From JACDAV01 sp964626755 (lineage in GTDB: Bacteria; Chloroflexota; Limnocylindria; Limnocylindrales; CSP1-4), in assembly GCA_964626755.1 (NCBI GenBank), contig CAZVGO010000004.1:191854-255853 (forward strand): 64,000 nucleotides of DNA, in the 5' to 3' direction. The translations under genes were made by a program, and so were the position numbers. Shown piece by piece: positions 17,253-25,727 of the stretch (the first letter of the stretch is position 1; each line of letters starts with the position of its first letter). The notes beneath the pieces are model-generated. The model saw only the letters and a program-made list of their open reading frames with translations, did not search any database and was not told where the DNA came from.

Positions 17253-17816
17253 ATGACCACGGAAACCGGATCCACCGCGACCGTCTCCACCCGAAGCACG
17301 ATCACGCGGGGGGCATTGACCGTCGCCCTGCTCGTCCTCGCGGGCCTCATCGTCTGGGTGGTGTTGACGCGCGCGGTCACCGACCAGCGCGGCATCCTGC
17401 TCCTCGCGGCACTCCTGCCGATCGTGGCTGCCGGGTTGCTCTTCGTTCGTCGAGCGATCGGGGCAACGCTCGCCGTCGTCGCGGCCCTCATTGGGGCGCT
17501 CTTTGGGTTCCTGCTGTCAATCTGCGTCCTCTGCCCCGTTCAGCCACCACTGAGCGCCGAGGCGATCGCGCTCTTTGTCACCGCCCTGGTGATCCTCGCG
17601 CTGGCAGTGGTCGAGCTCCGGACGCTCCGCGTGGCGTGGGTGATCGTCCCCATCGTCATCGTCGTCCTCGTGCTCGCGAACAACTTCATCGGGGTCGGTG
17701 TGGTCGTGGCCGCCGTGATCGTCTGGCTGCTGGTGCGGCGACTGCGATCGGCCACGGGCGGTACCCCACCGACTACCCCACCGACTACCCCACCGCCTCC
17801 TGCGCCCACGGCATGA
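17253..17816 (+). CDS. Multi-pass membrane protein paired with GWPV lipoprotein 1
   Basis: The 187-residue protein has about six hydrophobic helices and a Pro/Thr tail (TTPPTTPPPPAPTA). It begins with a polar TVSTRSTITRGALTVALLVL segment closely matching the paralogue at 22736-23239, and both have a cysteine/proline motif between helices (CVLCP here, CLCP there). Function is unknown. Its repeated position immediately downstream of GWPV lipoprotein genes suggests that the two products work together, perhaps as a membrane partner. The last 32 bases overlap the end of the convergent oxidoreductase gene. Confidence 0.75.
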   Translation: MTTETGSTATVSTRSTITRGALTVALLVLAGLIVWVVLTRAVTDQRGILLLAALLPIVAAGLLFVRRAIGATLAVVAALIGALFGFLLSICVLCPVQPPLSAEAIALFVTALVILALAVVELRTLRVAWVIVPIVIVVLVLANNFIGVGVVVAAVIVWLLVRRLRSATGGTPPTTPPTTPPPPAPTA

Positions 17817-18870
17817 GCGGCGGCTGCGGGAACGTTGACGCGACCTCCACCCGCCGTCCGTTGTCGGCGATCGACCCGGTGGCGGCCTCGAGGATGTCGA
17901 CGATGTGGGCCGCCTGCTCACCGCTCGCCCGGTGCGGTCGGCCCTCGGCGATCGCGCCCGCCATCTCCGCCACGCCGCGGGCCCAGGCGATCCCGCGAAA
18001 CGGCGGTCGAACGTAGGCCACGGGCTTGTACTCCTCGCCGTACGCGCCGACCTCGACCGTCGCGTCGAAATCCTGGAAGCTGCCCAGCGCGAGCGACGCA
18101 TCGTCGCCGTGGAACTCGAGGCTGCCTGTGAGCTTCGCCGGACGACCCACGTAGAAGCTCGCCGTCAGCCGGACGACTGCGCCGCCGTCGAGCTCGAGCG
18201 CCGCCAGGACCAGATCGGGGCTCCCGATTCGAAACGGCGTCCCGTCGACCGTCACCCGGTCCGGCTTCAGGTCCCAGCCCCAGGCCCGAACTGAACGTGC
18301 GGGCCCCAGCATCGTCGTGACGAGGGTCAACGGGTAGACCCCGACGTCGAACAGGGCCCCGACCTCGAAGAACGGCGCAGGGGCCGGGTGCCAGGTCTCG
18401 ATCCGGCCCCAATTGACCTCGGAATAGACCGCCCGCACGGTCCCGAGGCGGCCGCTCCGGATCCATTTCGCGGCCGTCTGCTGCGCCTCGCCGAGAAACG
18501 TCGAAGGTGAGCCACCGAGCCGAAGTCCGCGGGCCGCCGCGAGATCAACGAGCTCGTGGGCCTCGCTCGAACGGAGGGCGAGCGGCTTCTCGCTGTAGAC
18601 GTGGCGGCCCGCCTCGAGCGCGCGCTTCGTGACCTCGTAATGAGCCTGGTGAACAGTCAGGTTGACGACGATGTCGACCGCGTCGTCGGCGAGGAACTCG
18701 TCGACGGTCGCGTGAGCCCGAATGCCGTGAGTCCCGGCGAAGGCCGCCGCCCGTGCCGGATCGAGGTCCGTGGCGGCGACCAGCCGGATCTCCGGGTGGG
18801 TCACCGCGTCCTTTGCATACCCGCCCGCGATGTTGCCGGTTCCGACGATGCCGATGCCGAGGGGTGTCAT
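17785..18870 (-). CDS. Gfo/Idh/MocA family NAD(P)-dependent oxidoreductase
   Basis: The 361-residue protein starts MTPLGIGIVGTGNIAGGYAKD with the Rossmann dinucleotide motif GTGNIA. The family catalytic motif EKPLA is at about 94-98 (HVYSEKPLALRSSEAHE), and the C-terminal beta-sheet domain includes GALFDVGVYPL. Such enzymes oxidise or reduce sugars, inositols and their derivatives. The gene is divergent from a sugar isomerase-like gene with only 39 bases between starts, which suggests a joint role in sugar or cyclitol catabolism. Substrate cannot be assigned. Confidence 0.93.
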   Translation of the reverse strand: MTPLGIGIVGTGNIAGGYAKDAVTHPEIRLVAATDLDPARAAAFAGTHGIRAHATVDEFLADDAVDIVVNLTVHQAHYEVTKRALEAGRHVYSEKPLALRSSEAHELVDLAAARGLRLGGSPSTFLGEAQQTAAKWIRSGRLGTVRAVYSEVNWGRIETWHPAPAPFFEVGALFDVGVYPLTLVTTMLGPARSVRAWGWDLKPDRVTVDGTPFRIGSPDLVLAALELDGGAVVRLTASFYVGRPAKLTGSLEFHGDDASLALGSFQDFDATVEVGAYGEEYKPVAYVRPPFRGIAWARGVAEMAGAIAEGRPHRASGEQAAHIVDILEAATGSIADNGRRVEVASTFPQPPLMPWAQEAVG

Positions 18871-18876
18871 GGCTGG

Positions 18877-18882
18877 AGGCTA
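18877..18882 (-). promoter_or_regulatory. -10 box TAGCCT of a leaderless promoter
   Basis: On the minus strand TAGCCT ends six bases before the ATG of the Gfo/Idh gene, with no ribosome-binding site. It is back to back with the plus-strand box at 18898. Confidence 0.5.
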
Positions 18883-18897
18883 CCGGGTTCGATGGCC

Positions 18898-18903
18898 TAT
18901 CGT
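18898..18903 (+). promoter_or_regulatory. -10 box TATCGT deciding the isomerase start
   Basis: TATCGT lies six bases before ATG 18910. It overlaps the first codons of the alternative ATG 18892, so 18910 is the better start for the divergent isomerase gene. Confidence 0.5.
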
Positions 18904-18909
18904 GAGCGG

Positions 18910-19659
18910 ATGCGACACGACCAGATCGCTCTTCAGCTCTACACCGTGCGGCGGCTCGCGGCGGTCGACCTCCCGGGGACGCTCCGTGCCGTTGCCGCGG
19001 CGGGCTATCGGGCGGTCGAGATCGCGGGGTTGCCCCCGACCGATGCTGGCGACCTCGCGCGGTTGCTCCAGGAGGCGGGGCTGCGGGCCGTTGCCGCGCA
19101 CGAGGGCATCGACGCCCTGCGCAGGAGCGTGGGCGCGATCATCGATCGGCTGGGCGAGCTCCCATGTCCGAGGCTGATCGTCCCCGGGATCCCGGAGGCG
19201 GATCGCCGGACGGCGGACGACGTGCGTCGCTTCGCGACCGAGCTCGGCGGGTACGGGCGACGCCTCGCCGAGCAGGGAATCCGCCTCGGCTATCACAACC
19301 ACGCGTTCGAGTTCGAACCGCTCGACGGCACGACGGTCTGGGACGTCCTCCTCGCCGAGCTTCCAGCGGAGGTCGAGATCGAGCTGGACGTCTACTGGGC
19401 GGCCGTCGGCGGCCGCGATCCGGCGGCCGAGATCCGGGCCACGGCCCGCCGCGTCCGCCTTCTCCACATGAAGGACCGTGCACCCGGGCCGGAGCCGCAC
19501 GACGCCCCGGCGGGGGAGGGGACGCTGCCATTCCCGGAGATCGTCGAGGCGGCCCGGGCGGCCGGGGTCGAGTGGTACATCGTCGAGCAAGACGAGCCAC
19601 ACGACGCGCTCGAGGACAGCGCGATGGCGCTTCGAAATCTGGAGTCTCTCGCGGTCTAG
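18910..19659 (+). CDS. Sugar phosphate isomerase/epimerase (AP endonuclease 2-type TIM barrel)
   Basis: The 249-residue protein starts at ATG 18910 (MRHDQIALQLYTVRRL). It shows the xylose isomerase-like TIM barrel: GYRAVEIAGL, LGYHNHAFEFEPLDG with a metal-site glutamate, EIELDVYWAAVGG with a conserved aspartate, RRVRLLHMKDRAPG, and a late glutamate in YIVEQDEPHDAL. Members isomerise or epimerise sugars and inositol intermediates (IolE/IolI-like) or 3-dehydroshikimate. Divergence from a Gfo/Idh oxidoreductase is a common arrangement in sugar or inositol use. Exact substrate is unknown. Confidence 0.9.
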   Translation: MRHDQIALQLYTVRRLAAVDLPGTLRAVAAAGYRAVEIAGLPPTDAGDLARLLQEAGLRAVAAHEGIDALRRSVGAIIDRLGELPCPRLIVPGIPEADRRTADDVRRFATELGGYGRRLAEQGIRLGYHNHAFEFEPLDGTTVWDVLLAELPAEVEIELDVYWAAVGGRDPAAEIRATARRVRLLHMKDRAPGPEPHDAPAGEGTLPFPEIVEAARAAGVEWYIVEQDEPHDALEDSAMALRNLESLAV

Positions 19660-19684
19660 AGGGGAGCGTCTGGCGCGTCAAATC

Positions 19685-19700
19685 GTTGCAAATGGGCAAC
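19685..19700 (+). promoter_or_regulatory. Palindromic operator GTTGC-N6-GCAAC, copy 2
   Basis: GTTGC-AAATGG-GCAAC starts 55 bases before the ATG of GWPV lipoprotein 2. As in copy 1, TTGCAA (19686-19691) inside the palindrome is followed after 18 bases by a weak -10 (CAGAGT, 19710-19715). Matching geometry in two independent units argues that the site is functional. Confidence 0.65.
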
Positions 19701-19739
19701 GCGATGCGTCAGAGTGCCTCTCGCAGAGAGGGCCCGCGA

Positions 19740-21182
19740 ATGATCCGAAGCCTCGCCCCGACGCTGCTGTGCGTTGCATTGCTGGTTGGCTGTTCGGTCG
19801 CGCCATCGCCGTCGGCCCCAATCGCGTCATCGAGCCCCAGCCTCGGGCCATCGGGTGACATCTCGCCGCCATCGCGGACTCCAGATCCCACGGGTGGGTC
19901 GACCGCGTCGCTACCGCCTCTACCCGCATCGGCGAGTCTCCCGGTGCGCGGGTTGGCTCGAGCGACAATTGAGCGGGCCCAGATGGCCGCGGGGCCGGAC
20001 GGGGGCCTGTACGTGTACGTTTCCACCGACAACCGTTCGGTCGTGGCGCTGCTCGATACGACTGGCGAGCCGCGGCCCGGTTGGCCGGTCGCCCTCGACG
20101 ACCCTTTCTGCGAGCCCCCGGCTCCCGCGGCGGACGGCTCAATTCGCATCGTCTGCGGGCAGGGCTACCCGGACAGCCCTGTCTACGCGTTCGCGCCGGA
20201 CGGCCGTCCGCTCGCGGGGTGGCCAGTGAGGCTGCCGGGCGTCCAGGGCCCACGTGTCGTTGGCGACGACCTCTATGCGATGGGCTTCGTCCGCGGCATC
20301 GAGGAGCGGGTAACTGCGCTCCGGCTTGTGTCCGTGGCGCCCGATGGCAGCCTTCGGACGGGGAGGCCGTACGAGGTACCGGCCGTTGACGAGACGACCC
20401 AGGCGCTGATTGGCCCCGACGGGAAGGGGTATTTCCTCGATGTTCAAGAGGCTCCAGGTCCGCCGCTGGTCACGGAGATCACCGCGCTGGACATGGGCGG
20501 CGTTCGTGAGGGCTGGCTAATCCTGACGCAGGGAGGGCCGTCCGGCCTCGGTTTCGGTCCAGACGGACACATCTACATCACCCAAACCCAGGCGGGCGAG
20601 GGGCCCAGCCGCATCCTCGCCTTCGATCGCGAGGGCCGACCGCTGCCGATCGGGTCCGACGAGCTCCCCGTCGTCGCGACGAGTGCCTTTGCCGGAAACG
20701 GACCGTTAGCCGGGACTCCGCCCCCCTTGGTCGCCGACGACGGAACGACCTTCCTGGTGAGCGAGGACCGTGGAACGACCGTGTACGGCATCGACCCGGT
20801 CGGGCAGGTGATGCCCGGCTGGCCTTACCGAGACGCGATTGGACTTCAATGGAGTCCCGACTCTGGCGGTGTGGGCGGCGGCACGTGGCGCTCGACCCCG
20901 GCGATCGGTCCCGGCAACGTCCTCTACCTGCTTCATCCGCCCCGGGCGAACAGGCTCGGCGGATCCATCGTCGCGATTGGGCCCGATGGCCGCGTCCGAC
21001 CGGGCTGGCCGGTCGTACTCACGCGCGCCGGGTCGGTGTTCCAGTCGGTTGTGGTCGGTCCCGATGGCACCGCCCACGCGCTGGCCGTTGAGCCCGAGGT
21101 GGGCGGCGGGTACTCGGCGAGTATTCTCACCCTCGCTCCCGACAGCACCGTGCTCTACACCACCACGATCATCGAGCCGTAG
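19740..21182 (+). CDS. GWPV-repeat beta-propeller lipoprotein 2
   Basis: The start is ATG 19740, giving 480 residues beginning MIRSLAPTLLCVALLVGC with the lipobox cysteine at 18. A Ser/Pro-rich linker (to about 62) precedes the propeller, whose blades close with GEPRPGWPV, GRPLAGWPV, GQVMPGWPY and GRVRPGWPV. It ends ASILTLAPDSTVLYTTTIIEP. It is clearly paralogous to the proteins at 15778 and 21185 and to the C-terminal half of the protein at 40714. The next paralogue starts three bases after the stop. No enzymatic motif was seen; a ligand-binding or surface-scaffold role is possible. Confidence 0.8.
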   Translation: MIRSLAPTLLCVALLVGCSVAPSPSAPIASSSPSLGPSGDISPPSRTPDPTGGSTASLPPLPASASLPVRGLARATIERAQMAAGPDGGLYVYVSTDNRSVVALLDTTGEPRPGWPVALDDPFCEPPAPAADGSIRIVCGQGYPDSPVYAFAPDGRPLAGWPVRLPGVQGPRVVGDDLYAMGFVRGIEERVTALRLVSVAPDGSLRTGRPYEVPAVDETTQALIGPDGKGYFLDVQEAPGPPLVTEITALDMGGVREGWLILTQGGPSGLGFGPDGHIYITQTQAGEGPSRILAFDREGRPLPIGSDELPVVATSAFAGNGPLAGTPPPLVADDGTTFLVSEDRGTTVYGIDPVGQVMPGWPYRDAIGLQWSPDSGGVGGGTWRSTPAIGPGNVLYLLHPPRANRLGGSIVAIGPDGRVRPGWPVVLTRAGSVFQSVVVGPDGTAHALAVEPEVGGGYSASILTLAPDSTVLYTTTIIEP

Positions 21183-21184
21183 GG

Positions 21185-22720
21185 GTGCTCAGGGTCCTCG
21201 GACGCTCGCTCCTCTGCTTGTCGGTCCTCGGCGGCTGTTCGGTCTTGCCTCCCTCGCCTTCGCCGCTGGCCTCGCCGAATCCGAGCCCGGGGTCATCGGC
21301 TGACAGCTCACCGCCCTCGGGGACCCCAGCTCCCACAGGGTCTCCGAACGTCCTGGCGCCCCGTCCGCCGCCATCCATGTCGGCCACTCTCCCGGTCCGC
21401 GGGTCCGCACAGGAGGTAGGGGAGCAGATTCTGATGGCTCCTGGGCCGGACGGGGGCCTCTACGTCTCGATCCCAAGGCTCGATGGCTCGGTTCTGGTGC
21501 TCCTTGACCGGAGTGGGCGGCCGCGTCCGGGCTGGCCGATCGGGGTCAGCAACTCGATGTCGTGCGGGCTCCTGGGAGCCCTCGACGACGGCTCGGTCCG
21601 GGTCGTCTGCGATCTGCGGTGGGTCGACGGGAACATCACCACCTTCGCAATCGGTGCCTTCGCGTTCGATTCAGGGGGCGAGCTGATCGCGGGATGGCCG
21701 ATCATTCTCGACGACTACGGCGTAGACGGCCTCTTCACGGGCCGCGTCATCGGCGACGAGTTGACGCTCTACCTGGACGACTACTTCGAAGGCGCTATCG
21801 ATGAGGGCGAACCGGGCGGATACCGCTGGCTCCTGACGGTTGCGGCCGATGGAACGGTCCGCGACGGAGCCCCGCTTCTGTACGGGCTGGGCCATAGCGG
21901 CTACGACACCTGGGCCATCGGGCCGGACGGGGTGGCTTACGGGACCGAACGGCACTTCACCTTTCCAGTGGCCGGGACGACATCGGAGCTGACGGCAGTG
22001 GGTCCCGCAGGGGTCCCCGGCGGCTTCCCGGTCGCAATCGACGGCATCGCCTCCGGGCCCGCATTTGACGCAGCCGGCCGGATCCATCTGACCGTCGGGT
22101 CCCCGATCACGCCTGGCGCCCGGACGTTCGTCTTCGACGCCGAGGGGCGGGCCATCGGCGCGGGCTCGGGCGATCTGGACATGACAGCGACGAGCGATTG
22201 GACTGGAGCGGGAGGCGTCCAACCCGCGGTCCCCCTCGTCGCCGCCGATGGGACGAGCTTCGTGATCGACGCGGCCGGCGACCCCAACGGCGGCGCGACA
22301 GGCGCCACGACCGTCGCGGCCCTCAGCCCTTCGGGCGAGGTCATGGCCGGGTGGCCATACCGATCCGCCGTCGGCCTCGAGTTCACTGGCTTCTGCGGCG
22401 AGGGGGCCGTCGGATGCGGCTTCACCCGCGCCGCATCGGCGGTCGGTCCCGACAACGTCCTCTACCTCCTCCACCAAGCCGCAAACTCCTCCGTCGGGGG
22501 AAGCGTCGTCGCGCTCGGCCAGAACGGCCGCGTGGTCGCCGGTTGGCCTGTGGGCCTCCGGCGCTCAGGCGCGGAGTTCTGGTCGGTCGTCGTCGCCTCC
22601 GACGGGACCGCCTATGCGCTCGCGATCGAGCCCGAGGGGGGCGACACCTTCTCAGCGAGCATTCTCGCCCTCGCTCGCGACAGCACCGTGCTCTACACCA
22701 CCACGATCATCGAGCCCTGA
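21185..22720 (+). CDS. GWPV-repeat beta-propeller lipoprotein 3
   Basis: This 511-residue protein starts at GTG two bases after the previous stop. The signal is VLRVLGRSLLCLSVLGGC with the lipid-anchor cysteine at 18, and the linker runs to about residue 68. Blades close with GRPRPGWPI, GELIAGWPI, GEVMAGWPY and GRVVAGWPV. The end ASILALARDSTVLYTTTIIEP matches its paralogues. Tandem placement and similarity suggest local gene duplication, yet the sequences have diverged considerably, so different ligands are possible. A membrane-protein gene follows after 15 bases. Confidence 0.8.
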   Translation: MLRVLGRSLLCLSVLGGCSVLPPSPSPLASPNPSPGSSADSSPPSGTPAPTGSPNVLAPRPPPSMSATLPVRGSAQEVGEQILMAPGPDGGLYVSIPRLDGSVLVLLDRSGRPRPGWPIGVSNSMSCGLLGALDDGSVRVVCDLRWVDGNITTFAIGAFAFDSGGELIAGWPIILDDYGVDGLFTGRVIGDELTLYLDDYFEGAIDEGEPGGYRWLLTVAADGTVRDGAPLLYGLGHSGYDTWAIGPDGVAYGTERHFTFPVAGTTSELTAVGPAGVPGGFPVAIDGIASGPAFDAAGRIHLTVGSPITPGARTFVFDAEGRAIGAGSGDLDMTATSDWTGAGGVQPAVPLVAADGTSFVIDAAGDPNGGATGATTVAALSPSGEVMAGWPYRSAVGLEFTGFCGEGAVGCGFTRAASAVGPDNVLYLLHQAANSSVGGSVVALGQNGRVVAGWPVGLRRSGAEFWSVVVASDGTAYALAIEPEGGDTFSASILALARDSTVLYTTTIIEP

Positions 22721-22735
22721 TCGAGAGGGTGTGAC

Positions 22736-23239
22736 ATGAGCACGCGAGGCACCATCACGCGGGCGGCTCTCGCCGTGGCGCTGGGCCTGCTGGCGGGGGC
22801 CTTCATCTGGGTCGCGGTAACCCAGTCGACGAGCGGTCGGTCCGGCACGGTACCCAGCCTCGTGCTGGCCGTCCTGCCGGTGGTGGCGGCCTGGCTCCTC
22901 TTCAGACGTCCCGCAGTCGGAGCGACGCTGGGCGTCGTGGCAGCGGTGCTCGGGGCAGGCGTCGCGTTCGTGCTGAATTTCTGCCTGTGTCCGATGCCAC
23001 CACTCGGCCCGGAGTTCGTCGCCCTCTATGTCGCCGCGGGAGTTGTCTTCGTGCTCGCTCTGCTCCAACTCGTGACACTCGGCATGGGCTGGTTCGCGCT
23101 CGCGATCCTGGTCGCCCTCCTGGCGATCTCGGGCACCGTGGGTATCGTCGTTGGGGGGCTTCTCCTGGCGGCGACCGTCGCCTTGCGGATCCTCAGGCGA
23201 CGTCGGTCGGAGAGCGAAGCGCGAGCGAACGGAATGTGA
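22736..23239 (+). CDS. Multi-pass membrane protein paired with GWPV lipoprotein 3
   Basis: The 167-residue protein has about five or six hydrophobic helices. The N-terminus MSTRGTITRAALAVALGLL aligns with the paralogue at 17253-17816, and the inter-helix motif FCLCPMPPLGPE carries two cysteines and prolines in the same place. It is the last gene of the three-gene unit and is convergent with the kelch operon, with 22 bases between stops. Function is unknown; recurrence beside GWPV lipoproteins is the main clue. Confidence 0.75.
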   Translation: MSTRGTITRAALAVALGLLAGAFIWVAVTQSTSGRSGTVPSLVLAVLPVVAAWLLFRRPAVGATLGVVAAVLGAGVAFVLNFCLCPMPPLGPEFVALYVAAGVVFVLALLQLVTLGMGWFALAILVALLAISGTVGIVVGGLLLAATVALRILRRRRSESEARANGM

Positions 23240-23261
23240 TGCTCCCTCGCCCGGCCGGGGC

Positions 23262-24416
23262 CTATCGCTGCGGCGGGGTGTAGAGCAGGGCGGAGGCTAC
23301 AGCGGCCCCACCCGCGACGAGCACCCGGCCATCCGGTAGCAGCGTGGCGCTTTGGCCTTGACGCGGCGCAGCCAGCGTCGCAGTGGCGATCCAGGACCCC
23401 CTCACGGGGTCGTAGAGCTCGGCGGTCGTCCCGTCCTCAGGCTCGAGGAAGTTGCCACCAAGCACCAGCACCCTGCCGTCGGCCAGGCGGGTGGCGCTGT
23501 GATAGATGCGGCCTGCCGCCATGCTCCCGGTCGTGACCCAGATCCCGGTCGCAGGATCTCGTCGCTCGGCGGAGGCCAGCGACGTATCGGTCCCGATCGT
23601 GTGGCCGCCCGTCACCAACACGCTGCCATCGAGCAGCAACGTGGCCGTATGTTGGCCGCGGCCCGTGACCATCGGCCAGGTGGCCGTCCACAGGCCGCTG
23701 CCCGGGTCGAACAGCGCGGCCGCCTGACCGGTGTCGCCGCCACCCACCACGAGCACCTTGCCATCGGGGAGCAGCGTGGCTGGCTGAGCTTCTGTGCCGT
23801 CCACCATGCGACCGGTGGCGGTCCAGGAGCCGGTGCCGGGGTCGTACAGCTCCGCGGACGGCCCGGTAAATGCGGCGCCCGTCACGAGCAGCTTGCCGTC
23901 GGCCAGCAGTGTCGCCGTATGGCTGTAGCTGGCCTCCAGCATCTCCCCGGTTTCGGTCCAAGAACCGGTGCCGTGGTCGTACATCGCGGCGAATGCCGAG
24001 GGAGGCTCATCGATGACGCCGCTGGCGCCGCCGGTCACGAGCACCCTGCCGTCGGCCAGCAGGGTCGCCGTGTGGCCCCAGCTGGCCCCGGGCAGGCTTC
24101 CGGTCGCGGTCCAGGACGCGGTGCTCGGGTCGTACAGCTCGGCCGTGTCGACCGGTTCGATCGTGTCGGCGATCATGCCGCCAGCCACGAGGACCTTGCC
24201 ATCGGGCAGCAGGGTTGCCGTGTGGCCCGAGCGCGGTGTGATCATGTCCCCCGTCTGCGTCCACGGCGGCGCCTCGGCGTCGTCCGTCGGTCCGGGCGGT
24301 GATGGCACCGTCGGGATCGCGCTCGGGCTCGGGGCCGTCGCGCAGGCGACGAGGAGCATCCCGGCGGCGATCGTCGTCACGGTTCTCGACGGAGATGAGC
24401 GAATCCATTGCGGCAT
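23262..24416 (-). CDS. Seven-blade kelch-repeat lipoprotein 3
   Basis: ATG 24416, preceded by AGGAG, gives 384 residues. The lipoprotein signal is MPQWIRSSPSRTVTTIAAGMLLVAC with the cysteine at 25; a short Ser/Pro linker follows. Seven kelch units of 44-50 residues follow, each with the pattern PRxGHTATLLPDGxVLVAGG then AELYDPxTGxW, so a complete seven-bladed propeller is expected. Kelch propellers bind ligands or, in galactose oxidase-like proteins, surround a copper site; no copper-site residues were recognised. It is the last gene of a four-gene operon. Confidence 0.82.
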   Translation of the reverse strand: MPQWIRSSPSRTVTTIAAGMLLVACATAPSPSAIPTVPSPPGPTDDAEAPPWTQTGDMITPRSGHTATLLPDGKVLVAGGMIADTIEPVDTAELYDPSTASWTATGSLPGASWGHTATLLADGRVLVTGGASGVIDEPPSAFAAMYDHGTGSWTETGEMLEASYSHTATLLADGKLLVTGAAFTGPSAELYDPGTGSWTATGRMVDGTEAQPATLLPDGKVLVVGGGDTGQAAALFDPGSGLWTATWPMVTGRGQHTATLLLDGSVLVTGGHTIGTDTSLASAERRDPATGIWVTTGSMAAGRIYHSATRLADGRVLVLGGNFLEPEDGTTAELYDPVRGSWIATATLAAPRQGQSATLLPDGRVLVAGGAAVASALLYTPPQR

Positions 24417-24427
24417 GGCGCCCACTC

Positions 24428-25717
24428 CTATCGCTTCGGGGTGTACTGCTCGGCCGAGGCTGGCGCACTACGATCGCCGCCCCCAGCCACCAGGACCGTG
24501 CCATCAGCCAGCAGCGTCGCGGTGTGGCCGGAGCGAGCCGTGCTCATGCTCGGGATGGCGGCCCATTGCCCGGTGCTCGGGTCGTATACCTCGGAGGAGA
24601 AGAGCAAGCTGGGTTCGACGCCGGCAATCCGAGCCGCCTCGGAGTTCGAGCCGCCGGCTACGAGCACTGTGCCGTCGGCCAGCAGGGTCGCCGTGTGGCC
24701 GAGACGCGCTACGGCCAGGTTTCCGGTGGCAGTCCATCGTCCGCTTCCTGGGTCGTACAACTCGGCAGTGGCCAGCCCATCGTCGTTGTAGCCATCCACC
24801 ACGAGCGCTCTGCTATCGGAAAGCAGGGTCGCCGCATGGAGGAAGCCGGCCTCGAGCATGGTCCCGGTCGCGGTCCATCTTCCGCTGTTGGGGTCGTACA
24901 GCTCGGAGGAGTCAAACAGTTCCGGCTCGCTACCAGCGCCGTGGCCGCCCGCCACAAGCATCTTGCCGTCGGACAGCAGCGTCGCCATGTGGCCGACACG
25001 GCCCGTGGCCGTGCTTCCCGTGGTGGTCCATCGCCCGGTGCTCGGGTCGTACAGCTCGGCGGTGGCGACCGGACTGGGACCAATGCTGACGCCCACGACC
25101 AGCAGCTTGCCGCTGGGCAGGAGGGTCGCGGAGTGGCCGAAGCGGGCATCGTCCATCGGTGCGGCGGCCGTCCATTGGCCGCTGGCAGGGTCGTAAAGCT
25201 CGGCGGTTGCGCTATAGGCCGGCCCTTCTTCCCCGGCTTCCTCGCCGCCGCCGCCCACAACGAGAACCCTGCCGTCGGGCAGCAACGTCGCCGTGTGCCC
25301 CTGGCGGGCCGTAGCCATGGTCCCGGTGCCGGTCCAGCGCCCGCTGCTCCGGTCGAATAGCTCGGCGGACGCCAGCGGGTGAGGAAAGCCTTGGGCGTTC
25401 AGGGCTGCCTCACGGTCGTAGCCGCCCGCCACGAGCACCCTGCCGTCGGCGAGCAAGGTCGCGGTGTGGCCCACGCGAGCCTGCGCCATATTCGCGGTGG
25501 CGGTCCACCTGGGCGTTCCGCTATCGGCCGGAGTCGCGGTGGGAGTTGCAGACGTGGCCGTGGGAGCCAGGGATGCCGAAGGCAGCGCCCGCAGACGGGG
25601 CGACGAGGCAATCGTGATCGGGGCGGGGCTCGGGGCCGACGCGCAGGCAGCGACGATAAGCCCGACGGAGATCGTCGTCACGATTCTCGACGGTGATGAG
25701 CGCACCCAATGTCGCAC
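24428..25717 (-). CDS. Seven-blade kelch-repeat lipoprotein 2
   Basis: GTG 25717 is chosen because the product (VRHWVRSSPSRIVTTISVGL, then IVAAC) aligns with the start of kelch lipoprotein 3 and an AGGAG site lies just upstream. The protein has 429 residues, the lipid-anchor cysteine is at 25, and a Pro/Ser/Thr linker runs to about 75. Seven kelch repeats follow, for example ARVGHTATLLADGRVLVAGG and TAELYDPASGQW. One blade (LSDSRALVVDGYNDD) departs from consensus. It lies ten bases after kelch 1 and eleven bases before kelch 3. Confidence 0.82.
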   Translation of the reverse strand: MRHWVRSSPSRIVTTISVGLIVAACASAPSPAPITIASSPRLRALPSASLAPTATSATPTATPADSGTPRWTATANMAQARVGHTATLLADGRVLVAGGYDREAALNAQGFPHPLASAELFDRSSGRWTGTGTMATARQGHTATLLPDGRVLVVGGGGEEAGEEGPAYSATAELYDPASGQWTAAAPMDDARFGHSATLLPSGKLLVVGVSIGPSPVATAELYDPSTGRWTTTGSTATGRVGHMATLLSDGKMLVAGGHGAGSEPELFDSSELYDPNSGRWTATGTMLEAGFLHAATLLSDSRALVVDGYNDDGLATAELYDPGSGRWTATGNLAVARLGHTATLLADGTVLVAGGSNSEAARIAGVEPSLLFSSEVYDPSTGQWAAIPSMSTARSGHTATLLADGTVLVAGGGDRSAPASAEQYTPKR

Positions 25718-25727
25718 GGGTCGACTC

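Noticed and set aside
17761..17816. Overlap of two convergent genes as a possible annotation error
   Set aside because: Both proteins are well supported. The 32-base overlap affects only the Pro/Thr tail of the membrane protein and the last residues of the oxidoreductase, a common tail-to-tail arrangement.
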